This document shows, in pieces, positions 27,545 through 40,500 of a stretch of DNA of 64,000 nucleotides (its first letter is position 1; the number at the start of each line of letters is the position of its first letter). Below the pieces are notes generated by a model. The model searched no databases and was not told the DNA's origin. It saw nothing but the letters and a program-made list of their open reading frames with translations. This DNA is from Erpobdella octoculata (Eukaryota; Annelida; Clitellata; Hirudinida; Erpobdellidae): contig OZ022247.1 in assembly GCA_963978895.1 (NCBI GenBank), forward strand, positions 11,754,472-11,818,471, read 5' to 3'. A program made the position numbers and the translations under genes.

Positions 27545-29935
27545 ATGTTTCACCAGTTTAACGTTGACAAGTCGGAAGAAATGGAAGAATGTAGTGTAAG
27601 CTGCTGTTTATTCGAAAAAGAATCTAACGTGCCAGTACCGTTGAAGTCGATTAATGTTTCTGTTCGTGTCTGCGGATTTTTAGTGAATGTCGAATCAACT
27701 CTTATGTACGAGAATGAAGGAGATAAGTCAATTGAAGCTATATTCAACTTCCCTGTTGACGAAAACAGTTCAGCTTATAAGTTTGAAGCCGAAATTGATG
27801 GCAGGGTGATAGTGGCCGAATGTCAAGAAAAAGAACAAGCCAAAGAAACTTATGACAAAGCAATTGAACAAGGGTACACTGCAGCATACATAGCCGAAAA
27901 TGAATCAACGTCTGATAATTTTTGCTGCAAGGTTGGAAATCTTCTGCCAAAGAAAAAAGCTAATATAAAATTTGCATATATTTCTGAATTGGTTTTTCAA
28001 GAAGATGGAAGTTTAAAGTTTGTTCTGCCAACTTTATTAAATCCAAGATACAATCCGTCAGCAGAAAAAGGTGGGGCTCAAGATGTTCCAACTAAAAAAT
28101 ATGTCAAAGGTTGTGACCAGCCTTACAAGTTTGAAATAAATGCAGTTGTAAGTGGTCTTGGAGAAATTGTAAATGTTAAATCTGAGAAAAATAAACTAAA
28201 TGTTGTTTATGAAGAAGAGAGAAAGCAAGCTGTTGTTAACCTTTCTGATTCATTTGTTGCTGATCATGATTTTGAATTAGAAATTTTTGCTGTGGATGTT
28301 CATAGTCCAAAAGTTCTGATTGAAAAAGGAGTTCAAACTGCTGATGGAATTTTGAAGCAAGATGTCTTAATGTTGAATTTTTTCCCAAAGTTACGAGATA
28401 CTGATATTATAAGCAATCATGAATTTATATTTGTAATCGACAGATCTGGAAGCATGGATGGTTCACGCATCAAGGATGCCAGAGACAGTTTGCTTTTGTT
28501 TTTAAAAAGTCTACCTCCTGGTTGTTATTTCAACATTATAGGATTTGGTTCAAGTTATGAAGTTTTGTTTAAAGAAGAGAGTCTTCCCTATTCTGAAGAA
28601 AGTCTTAAAAAAGCACTTGCTCATCAAGAAAATTTACAGGCAGATTTGGGAGGAACAGAAATCCTGGAACCATTAGACTATATATATAAAAAATCATTGC
28701 TTCCTTCCCACAGTCGTCAAATTATTCTTCTGACCGATGGTGAAGTATTCAACACAAGTATGGTGATTCGACTTGTTCAAAGCCATTCTCACGACACAAG
28801 GGTTTTTACTCTCGGAATTGGAGAAGGAGCTTCTAGTTCTCTTATAAAAGGAGTTGCAAGAGCTGGTCGTGGAAAGGCTGAGTTTGTGAAATCAGGGGAA
28901 AAAATGAGACCTGTAGTTATGAGATTATTGAAGTTTGCCATGCAGTCATCTGTGACAGATGTTTCTCTTGAGTGGAAGCTTGGAGGTTCACCAAAAGTCA
29001 CTCAGATTCCTTCTAAATTACCACCAATCTTCAATGGTGATCGTTTAATTGCTTATGCTATCTTAAATGAATCTTCAGTCATTGATGGTAGGGTTGTGTT
29101 GACAGGAAAAATTGGAGGTGAAGAAATTGAATTTCCACTTGAAATTGATGGCAACCGAGATACTCAGAATTCAGAAGGATGTCTTCCTGTTCATAGAATG
29201 ATTGCTAAGTCTCTAATAAAAGAACTGCAAGACTCAGACAATGAAAAAAAAGATAACAAGGCAGCTATTATTGCACTCAGTCTTGCTTCCAATGTTATTT
29301 CTCTTTACACTGCCATGGTAGGAATTGACAAAGCTGGAGAAAAAATTATTGACGTAGATATGGTGAGTTGTGTTGTGCCAAACATCAGAGATCCCTCTTT
29401 GAAATGTGGGAGGATGTATTCAAGAATGCGCGGAGGAGGTGGTCCCATGCCTGTGATGATGATGGATGCTCCTCCTGCAGTGATGTGTGCTGCCCCAATG
29501 ATGGGAGGTGGTGGTTCTAGAAGTTTAGCTAAAGGTTTTTCTCAGAGTGCTACTCAGCAATCTCAGGGCTCATTTGGTGGATCTAATTTAAAAAAAAAGA
29601 AAAAAGTTGAGGCAGCTGAAGTTGATGAAAACCCACAAAACATGGTTTTAAGCTTAGTGTCTTTTGTTGAATTTTCTGGCCATTGGAAGCTTTCAAAAGA
29701 GCTTGTTTCTCACATATCTTTGACGTTAAAAGATGTCAAATCTTCTTCACCAGTAAAGGATCAGGATGTATGGATCACAGTCGTGATCTTGGCATACTTG
29801 ACAAATAAGTGTGCAGATGAGAAGGAAGAGTGGGAAATGATTGAAATAAAAGCTCTCCAATGGTTGAAAGGTCAAAACTTAGAAGGTCACTCCATTGATG
29901 ATCTTTTGAAGAAGGCTAAATTGATTTTGAAGTAA
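27545..29935 (+). CDS. VIT and VWA domain protein (VWA5A-like), intronless
   Basis: A single exon encodes 796 aa. Residues about 5-135 match the VIT domain (GFLVNVESTLMYENEGDKSIEAIF, then FPVDENSSAYKFEAEIDGR). Residues about 290-465 are a VWA domain with an intact MIDAS: D299-R-S301-G-S303, T371 and D398 (LLTDGEVF). A Gly/Met-rich linker (about 635-665) and a C-terminal helical region follow. The order VIT-VWA-C-tail and the length match VWA5A proteins, cytosolic proteins linked to tumour suppression in vertebrates whose biochemistry is poorly defined. The ATG is the first in a clear TE-free leader that starts 266 bp after the hAT end. No introns are seen, unusual for the family and compatible with retrocopy origin. 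Confidence 0.92.
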   Translation: MFHQFNVDKSEEMEECSVSCCLFEKESNVPVPLKSINVSVRVCGFLVNVESTLMYENEGDKSIEAIFNFPVDENSSAYKFEAEIDGRVIVAECQEKEQAKETYDKAIEQGYTAAYIAENESTSDNFCCKVGNLLPKKKANIKFAYISELVFQEDGSLKFVLPTLLNPRYNPSAEKGGAQDVPTKKYVKGCDQPYKFEINAVVSGLGEIVNVKSEKNKLNVVYEEERKQAVVNLSDSFVADHDFELEIFAVDVHSPKVLIEKGVQTADGILKQDVLMLNFFPKLRDTDIISNHEFIFVIDRSGSMDGSRIKDARDSLLLFLKSLPPGCYFNIIGFGSSYEVLFKEESLPYSEESLKKALAHQENLQADLGGTEILEPLDYIYKKSLLPSHSRQIILLTDGEVFNTSMVIRLVQSHSHDTRVFTLGIGEGASSSLIKGVARAGRGKAEFVKSGEKMRPVVMRLLKFAMQSSVTDVSLEWKLGGSPKVTQIPSKLPPIFNGDRLIAYAILNESSVIDGRVVLTGKIGGEEIEFPLEIDGNRDTQNSEGCLPVHRMIAKSLIKELQDSDNEKKDNKAAIIALSLASNVISLYTAMVGIDKAGEKIIDVDMVSCVVPNIRDPSLKCGRMYSRMRGGGGPMPVMMMDAPPAVMCAAPMMGGGGSRSLAKGFSQSATQQSQGSFGGSNLKKKKKVEAAEVDENPQNMVLSLVSFVEFSGHWKLSKELVSHISLTLKDVKSSSPVKDQDVWITVVILAYLTNKCADEKEEWEMIEIKALQWLKGQNLEGHSIDDLLKKAKLILK

Positions 29936-30414
29936 TTCACTTGAATCAAGCTTTTGTGTGCTGAATGTTGACTAGCTTTAACTATATATATGCTTTAGAT
30001 TTGACTTCTTACTTCGGGTAGATATTTTGGTTTTCAACTGATTTTTCTTACTAGGAATTCTTTTTTCCATTTAAGAATTTCTGTTTAAAATCTTGAAGTT
30101 TTTTTTTCTCAGAAAGTAGGTGATTTTCAATGATGGCTAACATTGAATTTTGTAAACATTATTACATTTTATTATTTTTTTGTTTTAATGGATTATTTAT
30201 TTATTCTATTAAATTACAGTAATTTTGGAATAATAGTATGCAAAACTTCTCTAGTATTATTTTAATCATTTGTTTTTTACACACTTCTATTTAACTTGAC
30301 TTCTCTGTCTGTTTGTCTGTTGTCAAATTTTGCAATAGATTCTAAAATAACATTGTATCATTATTGGTAATGAATACGAGGTTACTTGAGAGGAAATACT
30401 TGATAGAAATTACT

Positions 30415-30507
<93 letters not shown>

Positions 30508-30930
30508 AATCGATTATATAAAAGTGCTTTTTTTTTAAAAACTTAGTTTTTTGATTCACTTGTTTGTTATTCCATTTGATAGGCATGTTATATTTTGAGT
30601 ATAAATTGGTTTTCACATTTTCATGCAGGTATGTGACCAAATTGTTTTGTTAATAAAGAAAAATGGTGACTTATCTTTGTGAGCATTGTTAATATTTGGC
30701 TTGTTAGGTTTTATTGTGGTTAAACTCAATGATTCTGGAATTCTTCAAGAGTGTCTCAGTCTTTAACAGGATCTATTATGTCTGTGTTTTTTTAGCTAAG
30801 TTTGTATAAAAATTATTCAACTGAAGTTAATTATAAACAAATTTTTTCTCCTTTTAAGTAAAATTGGTGATTATTGCAGAATAACAAATTTAGTGCTGTT
30901 TCTCAATAAAATATTAAGTTGCAATGTTAT
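29936..30930 (+). other. 3' UTR / downstream region of the VWA5A-like gene
   Basis: T-rich non-coding sequence. AATAAA polyadenylation signals occur at about 30651 and 30905. A (TA)n tract (30417-30504) lies inside, so the mature UTR may include it. No other gene is seen. Confidence 0.5.
30417..30504. repeat. (TA)n microsatellite
   Basis: About 44 uninterrupted TA units in the 3' region of the VWA gene. Confidence 0.95.
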
Positions 30931-31052
30931 GGTTTCTTTCTTTTGTAATAACAAGATTTGAACTGTAGACTATATGTTTGTTTGATTTTTCAATTAGAAA
31001 TATATCAATGTTTTTTACATCTGCTTCTGGACGTTGATAATTATATATTCAA

Positions 31053-31345
31053 CTAGCGGAGATACCCGGCGTTGCCCGGGTTTTTTAGAGGTTTTTCTAA
31101 TGTTTGTCTCTTTCTCTCCCGTTTCCTTTCCCACCTGCTTTCCCACTCCCGTTCGCTTTCCCGTTTTCGGTCGTTTTCCCGCTCCCGGTCGCTTTCCCGC
31201 TCCCGGTCGCTTTCCCGCTCACGTTTGCTCTCCCATTCCCGCTCACGCTTGCTTTTCCGTTCCCGCTCGCTGTCCGTTCCGGGTCGCTTTCCCGTTTCTA
31301 TAATAGACAAACTAACCCACAAACATTCATATATATATATATATA
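31053..31345 (-). mobile_element. Helitron 3' portion, minus strand
   Basis: On the minus strand it ends with the hairpin CCCGGGCAACGCCGGG, TATCTCCGCTAG at 31056-31053, then T. Upstream of the hairpin is the 18-bp-type minisatellite (31130-31300). It is head-to-head with the next Helitron; no 5' TC end is clear. Confidence 0.75.
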
Positions 31346-31817
31346 GTCTTAGCAAATCTATTTTACGTTTTATAGGCTAACAGAAGTTATGAAAGAATGG
31401 AAAAGAAAAAATGAGCGTGAACGGGAGAGCAACCGTGACCGGGAATGGGAGAGCAAGCATGACCGGGAACGGGAGAGCAAGCGTGAGCGGGAACGGGAAA
31501 GCGACCGGGAACGGGAAAGCGACCGGGAACGGGAAAGCGACCGGGAACGGGAAAGCGACCGGGAACGGAAAAGCCACCGGGAACGGGAAAGCGACCGGGA
31601 ACGGGAAAGCGACCGGGAACGCGGAAAGCGACTGGAATCGAGAGAGCAAGCTTGGAAGGAAACGCGAGCAAGAGAGAAAATCGATAACAAAACTTCTGAG
31701 CGGGAAAGCGACCGGGAACGCGACGAAAACGGGAAAGTGGAGAAGGAAACGGGAGCGAGAGGGACAAACATTAGAAAAACCTCTAAAAACCCCGGGCAAC
31801 GCCGGGTAACCCCGCTA

Positions 31818-31818
<1 letters not shown>
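31346..31818 (+). mobile_element. Helitron 3' portion, plus strand
   Basis: The TTAGCAAATCTATTTTACGTTTTA block at its start matches internal sequence of the GTCTGTCTGT family. About twelve units of the GGGAACGGGAAAGCGACC minisatellite follow (31420-31640 and 31700-31740). The end is CCCGGGCAACGCCGGGTAAC and CTAG at 31815-31818, then a long TA tract. Arginine/serine-rich ORFs over it are artefacts of the minisatellite. Confidence 0.8.

Positions 31819-31896
<78 letters not shown>
31819..31896. repeat. (TA)n microsatellite between Helitron and satellite array
   Basis: About 39 TA units run from the Helitron terminus into the first 353-bp unit. Confidence 0.95.
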
Positions 31897-31902
<6 letters not shown>

Positions 31903-34900
31903 GGAAACATAGCGTTGATATGTTTTTACGAGCCACATATATCAGAAACTTGGATGGCGTACAATCCACCACGAAATAACGCGAATATACATGTCTCAAC
32001 TTCAGACTCGAACCCACGACTGTCGGATCGGCAACACCGCCTCGCATCATGCCAACTACCTTACCATCTGCGCCACTTCCACCGTCAAAAAACAGTGGTT
32101 GTTAAGCGCTTTTGTTGGGGTATGTTGAACACAACACTCGACTGTGAATGGGTACGAATCAATGCTCGATAGTATTATAAGTTGTACGGCGTACAATCCG
32201 TCACTAGCTAATTTAATAACTATCGAAGATATATGTTTTATGATATATATTATAAGGAAACATAGCGTTGATATGTTTTTACGAGCCACATATATCAGAA
32301 ACTTGGATGGCGTACAATCCACCACGAAATAACGCGAATATACATGTCTCAACTTCAGACTCGAACCCACGACTGTCGGATCGGCAACACCGCCTCGCAT
32401 CATGCCAACTACCTTACCATCTGCGCCACTTCCACCGTCAAAAAACAGTGGTTGTTAAGCGCTTTTGTTGGGGTATGTTGAACACAACACTCGACTGTGA
32501 ATGGGTACGAATCAATGCTCGATAGTATTATAAGTTGTACGGCGTACAATCCGTCACTAGCTAATTTAATAACTATCGAAGATATATGTTTTATGATATA
32601 TATTATAAGGAAACATAGCGTTGATATGTTTTTACGAGCCACATATATCAGAAACTTGGATGGCGTACAATCCACCACGAAATAACGCGAATATACATGT
32701 CTCAACTTCAGACTCGAACCCACGACTGTCGGATCGGCAACACCGCCTCGCATCATGCCAACTACCTTACCATCTGCGCCACTTCCACCGTCAAAAAACA
32801 GTGGTTGTTAAGCGCTTTTGTTGGGGTATGTTGAACACAACACTCGACTGTGAATGGGTACGAATCAATGCTCGATAGTATTATAAGTTGTACGGCGTAC
32901 AATCCGTCACTAGCTAATTTAATAACTATCGAAGATATATGTTTTATGATATATATTATAAGGAAACATAGCGTTGATATGTTTTTACGAGCCACATATA
33001 TCAGAAACTTGGATGGCGTACAATCCACCACGAAATAACGCGAATATACATGTCTCAACTTCAGACTCGAACCCACGACTGTCGGATCGGCAACACCGCC
33101 TCGCATCATGCCAACTACCTTACCATCTGCGCCACTTCCACCGTCAAAAAACAGTGGTTGTTAAGCGCTTTTGTTGGGGTATGTTGAACACAACACTCGA
33201 CTGTGAATGGGTACGAATCAATGCTCGATAGTATTATAAGTTGTACGGCGTACAATCCGTCACTAGCTAATTTAATAACTATCGAAGATATATGTTTTAT
33301 GATATATATTATAAGGAAACATAGCGTTGATATGTTTTTACGAGCCACATATATCAGAAACTTGGATGGCGTACAATCCACCACGAAATAACGCGAATAT
33401 ACATGTCTCAACTTCAGACTCGAACCCACGACTGTCGGATCGGCAACACCGCCTCGCATCATGCCAACTACCTTACCATCTGCGCCACTTCCACCGTCAA
33501 AAAACAGTGGTTGTTAAGCGCTTTTGTTGGGGTATGTTGAACACAACACTCGACTGTGAATGGGTACGAATCAATGCTCGATAGTATTATAAGTTGTACG
33601 GCGTACAATCCGTCACTAGCTAATTTAATAACTATCGAAGATATATGTTTTATGATATATATTATAAGGAAACATAGCGTTGATATGTTTTTACGAGCCA
33701 CATATATCAGAAACTTGGATGGCGTACAATCCACCACGAAATAACGCGAATATACATGTCTCAACTTCAGACTCGAACCCACGACTGTCGGATCGGCAAC
33801 ACCGCCTCGCATCATGCCAACTACCTTACCATCTGCGCCACTTCCACCGTCAAAAAACAGTGGTTGTTAAGCGCTTTTGTTGGGGTATGTTGAACACAAC
33901 ACTCGACTGTGAATGGGTACGAATCAATGCTCGATAGTATTATAAGTTGTACGGCGTACAATCCGTCACTAGCTAATTTAATAACTATCGAAGATATATG
34001 TTTTATGATATATATTATAAGGAAACATAGCGTTGATATGTTTTTACGAGCCACATATATCAGAAACTTGGATGGCGTACAATCCACCACGAAATAACGC
34101 GAATATACATGTCTCAACTTCAGACTCGAACCCACGACTGTCGGATCGGCAACACCGCCTCGCATCATGCCAACTACCTTACCATCTGCGCCACTTCCAC
34201 CGTCAAAAAACAGTGGTTGTTAAGCGCTTTTGTTGGGGTATGTTGAACACAACACTCGACTGTGAATGGGTACGAATCAATGCTCGATAGTATTATAAGT
34301 TGTACGGCGTACAATCCGTCACTAGCTAATTTAATAACTATCGAAGATATATGTTTTATGATATATATTATAAGGAAACATAGCGTTGATATGTTTTTAC
34401 GAGCCACATATATCAGAAACTTGGATGGCGTACAATCCACCACGAAATAACGCGAATATACATGTCTCAACTTCAGACTCGAACCCACGACTGTCGGATC
34501 GGCAACACCGCCTCGCATCATGCCAACTACCTTACCATCTGCGCCACTTCCACCGTCAAAAAACAGTGGTTGTTAAGCGCTTTTGTTGGGGTATGTTGAA
34601 CACAACACTCGACTGTGAATGGGTACGAATCAATGCTCGATAGTATTATAAGTTGTACGGCGTACAATCCGTCACTAGCTAATTTAATAACTATCGAAGA
34701 TATATGTTTTATGATATATATTATAAGGAAACATAGCGTTGATATGTTTTTACGAGCCACATATATCAGAAACTTGGATGGCGTACAATCCACCACGAAA
34801 TAACGCGAATATACATGTCTCAACTTCAGACTCGAACCCACGACTGTCGGATCGGCAACACCGCCTCGCATCATGCCAACTACCTTACCATCTGCGCCAC

Positions 34901-35717
34901 TTCCACCGTCAAAAAACAGTGGTTGTTAAGCGCTTTTGTTGGGGTATGTTGAACACAACACTCGACTGTGAATGGGTACGAATCAATGCTCGATAGTATT
35001 ATAAGTTGTACGGCGTACAATCCGTCACTAGCTAATTTAATAACTATCGAAGATATATGTTTTATGATATATATTATAAGGAAACATAGCGTTGATATGT
35101 TTTTACGAGCCACATATATCAGAAACTTGGATGGCGTACAATCCACCACGAAATAACGCGAATATACATGTCTCAACTTCAGACTCGAACCCACGACTGT
35201 CGGATCGGCAACACCGCCTCGCATCATGCCAACTACCTTACCATCTGCGCCACTTCCACCGTCAAAAAACAGTGGTTGTTAAGCGCTTTTGTTGGGGTAT
35301 GTTGAACACAACACTCGACTGTGAATGGGTACGAATCAATGCTCGATAGTATTATAAGTTGTACGGCGTACAATCCGTCACTAGCTAATTTAATAACTAT
35401 CGAAGATATATGTTTTATGATATATATTATAAGGAAACATAGCGTTGATATGTTTTTACGAGCCACATATATCAGAAACTTGGATGGCGTACAATCCACC
35501 ACGAAATAACGCGAATATACATGTCTCAACTTCAGACTCGAACCCACGACTGTCGGATCGGCAACACCGCCTCGCATCATGCCAACTACCTTACCATCTG
35601 CGCCACTTCCACCGTCAAAAAACAGTGGTTGTTAAGCGCTTTTGTTGGGGTATGTTGAACACAACACTCGACTGTGAATGGGTACGAATCAATGCTCGAT
35701 AGTATTATAAGTTGTAC
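31897..35717 (-). repeat. 353-bp tRNA-like satellite, direct array (about 10.8 units)
   Basis: Eleven copies at an exact 353-bp period appear identical. On the minus strand each has an A box TGGCGCAGATGG (first unit 32075-32064) and a B box GGTTCGAGTCT (32014-32004), the internal Pol III promoter of tRNA genes. The flanking tRNA stems do not pair well (GTGGG faces CTGAA in the T-arm), so it is tRNA-derived, not a tRNA. The only run of four or more Ts on that strand is TTTTTT about 20 bp upstream of the next A box. A GGATTGTACGCC word occurs twice per unit. Repeated ORFs of 62, 85 and 115 aa are by-products of the repeat. Confidence 0.9.
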
Positions 35718-36640
<923 letters not shown>

Positions 36641-36816
36641 TATATATAGTTCCCGCTCGCTCCGCTCATTTTGTGACGGATTTCAAATTTTTTTTTATTT
36701 GACTTTCCTCTTGACTCTCAAGGTTGTGTGAAAATTTCATTACGATCGGATGAATGGTGTAGCAATGCATAAAGGACATTAACATAAATACAAACATTCA
36801 TTTTTATATATATAGA
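36641..36816 (-). mobile_element. Helitron 5' fragment, minus strand
   Basis: Reading from 36816 on the minus strand it begins TCTATATATATAAAAATGAA and matches the 5' part of the Helitron at 53766-54401, including CATTACGATCGGATGAATGG on the plus strand. The 3' side is replaced by TA/CA repeats and the satellite. Confidence 0.75.
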
Positions 36817-36874
36817 TTTTGAGTAATAATTGCTGTTTTTGTATTTTATGTTTCTTCAATGTTTAAGTTCTCTC

Positions 36875-37020
36875 TTAGGCACGTCATTTGGCAGGTTTGG
36901 GTCTTGCGAAAACGGAAAGGCGACCGGGAACGGGAGAGGGAACGGGAGAGCAAACGGGAACGGGAGGGCAAGCGGGGAAGAAAAATGGAGAGAGAGAAAA
37001 ACGATAGAAAAACCCCAGGA
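36875..37020 (+). mobile_element. Helitron minisatellite remnant
   Basis: Units of CGGGAACGGGAGAG, then AGAGAGAAAAACGATAGAAAAACCCC, match the region before the Helitron hairpin, but the hairpin and CTAG are absent. Confidence 0.6.
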
Positions 37021-37503
37021 TTGGACTATACACGTATACTTATTATTATAAACTACCTATTATGTATTCGTGACTATAATAGAGATCCGTCGAGTCGACG
37101 ACTCATTCTATCATCATCATCATCATCATCACTGAAGGGTTATAAAATGCTCATTACTGATGTTAACCTGGGATCCTGTGGTGCGATGACGTGCGCTGCT
37201 GGACGCAATTAAACCCACGCGGTCACCATACGGCTGATCCCATGGTTATTGACCCCAAGACAACAGACCTCGTGGATAACTGATTTCATAAAAAACTGAT
37301 AGGAAAACAGCTGATCCAATAATTGGCAAATACATTTTAAAGTATTCCGAGCTTTGCACTTTACCCTTCTGCTTTTCTATATTCTGCATTTTACCAAGTT
37401 CTATTATTGCATCGGGTAAATACATATATATATATATACAAAAATATCATTGAATTATTATTATTATTGCTTGTTATTATATGGGTAAACGACAAACGTA
37501 AAC
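37021..37503. other. Upstream region of a candidate small gene
   Basis: It contains (CAT)8 at 37111-37135, a short TA run at 37424-37437 and ATTATTATTATT near 37456. No ORF is supported. Confidence 0.4.
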
Positions 37504-40500
37504 ATGCCAAAAAGCAGAGGTTTGCTCGAGAGTGATAATACTTGCCAACAAAATTTTCTGGATGAAGTGCTGAGACAGAAGATGATGGTATTTTTTTTAT
37601 ATTTTTAATCAGTCAATATAATTATAATTAATGCTATTTGTGACAAGAGTGCTCGCCCCATTAACTCACTCTTTATCAGTCTATATCTAAGGGGTAGCCA
37701 GTGCAGCAGAATTTAAGACTGTATTAAGTAAATGGAGAAAGGGTAGTATCAAGACGACTATGACTCATCAAACTCCATTGATTCCTCTAGTCTAAAACAT
37801 TGTCCTCAGTTTGAAACGTGCTCTTGTTCCTTCATATCTTTTTCAAATAACTTGGCATAATTTTTTCGATTGTTGTGCTCTTGTTTCTTCATATCTTTTT
37901 CAAATAACTTGGCATAATTTTTTCAATTGTTGTGCTGCCATGCTCAATTTTCTTCAAACATAGTTTGTATTCACAACAATAATTTTTTCACTTTCGAAAT
38001 CGAGTTAACAAAATTTGCCCAATTACCATTAACTTTCCAAATAAAATTCATTAAAAAATTATTCCATCATTTCAGTAGAGGTACGTTGAAGGCGTTCAAT
38101 GACTAAAAGGCTGGTGATGAGCAAAAAAACAGCAAACATGAGTTGCTAAACCACAGAGAAAACAATGGTTTTACATTGATTCTAAATAAAAGTTAAAAAA
38201 GATTCAAAAATTATTTTTAAATTAGAAAACAGTAACTGAAAAATCGTTACTAAAAAAAGTAACTGCTTTACGTTACTTAGTTACATTTTCAAAAAGTAAC
38301 ATGTTAAGTTACTAGTTAACGAAAATTGTAACAAAATTACAGTAACGGGTTACCTCCCAACACTCATATGGATGACCCCTTTACTAAGCATTGAAATAAA
38401 AAGAATGTACAGCTAAAAATGAAGTCCAGCATCTTGATTGTTTTTAATATAGCTAGTGAACACTTGCATGGTTCTTAACTTCACAGCTTTCTTATTGATA
38501 AACAAACTTCGAGCAAACAAATTGAAGAAACAGTGGTAAAATTGACGTAAACTGTATTATAACATGTATAAAATCTATTTTTTTTGGAAATATGAAATCT
38601 GCACAGCATATTGGTTAGCTGTATCAGCTCTTCAGTCGACTCAACTGCATCTTATACCACTGATGCCAATGAGAATAAATTAACATAATTTATCTGGTTA
38701 ATGAGCAACAAAAATAAATTTAATTTAATTTAAGATGAGACCGACCAAAGAGTTGAGAGACCGGAACACATAACTCCTGAAGATAGACAGGAGCCATGCC
38801 ATGGAGGCACTTATAAACCATAGAGCAAAGTTTGAAACGGATACTCTGCGGAAAGGGAACCAATGAAGTCGCGTCCGCATCAGACCCGAAACGCTGGCCC
38901 AGCCAGGCAATTGCAGCACGAGACAAGCAGCTGCCCGAAGAACAGATTGAAGCCTGTTGATCTGGAACAGCAGTAGACCGACCAGGACCCCGTTGCAATA
39001 GTCAACCCGGCTGTGCACCAGTGCTCTTACAAGGGAGTGAGCAGTAAGTAAGTAAGTAAATCTTTATTAACCAGCCTGACAATGACGCACAGCGGTTTAC
39101 ATTTAAATAATAATAAAAAAAATAAGAATTAAATAAAAATGAATACAATCGACAATCTAAAGTTAAAGACTTAAAATAAAAATCTAAAAACTTGTTTTTA
39201 TCAGAGATTTAATATAGAGTTCGGCATTGTTTAAGTTATTTTGAGTGCAGCGATCTATAGATAAAAGTTTTTCTAAGTAAGGAATCGGCATGCGGAATTA
39301 CTCTGTCGTGAGCTCGAGGACGAAGGTGATATCCCGATTTCTTGACGTCTGGGAGAAGATGGTGAAGGACGTGAAGGCGGTTAGACAGAACCTGGTTGAA
39401 CAGAGTTGAATCCGCCACGGCGCATCGGTGCACAAAATCAGAGTCTGTAGTGAGGCTCCTGCGGATGACACGTAGCTGACGAAGATGGTAGAAACAGGAA
39501 CGGGTGAGATGGGAAATGTGTGTCTCCATGGACAGATCAAGGTCAACCAGCACCCCAAGATCCCGAACAGAGCAGAAGGCCTGACCGAAACCCCAGCAAT
39601 GTCCACATCCCCCATCAGACAATGCCTCAGCCGCCGAGATGAACCCAGCCATATCAGCTCAGTCTTTGATGGATTGAGTTTCAAGCGATTACTGGCCATC
39701 CATGAGCTGATTTCGCCAATACAGGCAGACATTCTTGGCACAAGATCAGAGCATAACATCTGAGGAGAGTCACTGTAAATTTGCAGATCGTCAGCATAGG
39801 AGTGAGCCGAGAACCCATGTCTGGTGGCGACACCGATGACATTAGCAGTGTAAAGAAGAAACAGCACCGGACCAAGGACGGACCCCTGCGGTACACCGTA
39901 GAGGAGAGAAGCGACTCAGATGCAGTGGGACCGGTCCGTGAGGTAGGAGCCGAACCCCCAAAGACCAAACGAGTTATGAAGCCTATCACACAAGATCTGA
40001 TGATCGACGGTGTCAAATGCAGCACTAAGGTCCAGAAGACCCAGAAGTGTGATCCGTCCCAGATAGGCTGCTAAGTAGACATCCGAGAGCACCCTCAAGA
40101 CAGAAATCTCAGTAGAATGCTTTCTATAGACTGACTGGCATTGGGGCAGGAGGTTATTTTCATTGAGATATATGTTCATCTGGTCGCCGACGCATCGCTC
40201 CAACAGCTTAGACAAATTGGAGATCGGACGATAGTTGGCAGGGTTGTGCGGATCCAAGTTTGGTTTCTTGAGGACTGGCGTGATGATGGCATTTTTCTGA
40301 GTTGAGGGAAAAAAACCTTGTCTTAGAGAAGAGTTGGCCAGAAATGCCACGAATGGTGCCAGTTCATTGGAATATTGTTTTATTATCCATGTTGGCACTG
40401 GGTCCAAGGAACAGTTCTTGTTAGGTGAAGCCTGATGAGACGGATGATCCACAGGCCTGAATTCCAGCAGCGAGCTGGAACAGCCTCCAGCGCAATAGAG

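Noticed and set aside
31370..32050. Long Arg/Ser-rich or Phe/Pro-rich ORFs over Helitron 3' regions (also 12445-12756, 31053-31380, 53720-54285)
   Set aside because: They are six-frame readings of an 18-bp minisatellite (18 is a multiple of 3, so frames stay open) and run into (TA)n tracts. No start, splice or domain evidence.
39485..40074. Plus-strand ORFs of 92 and 97 aa
   Set aside because: They are shadows of the minus-strand LINE reverse transcriptase.
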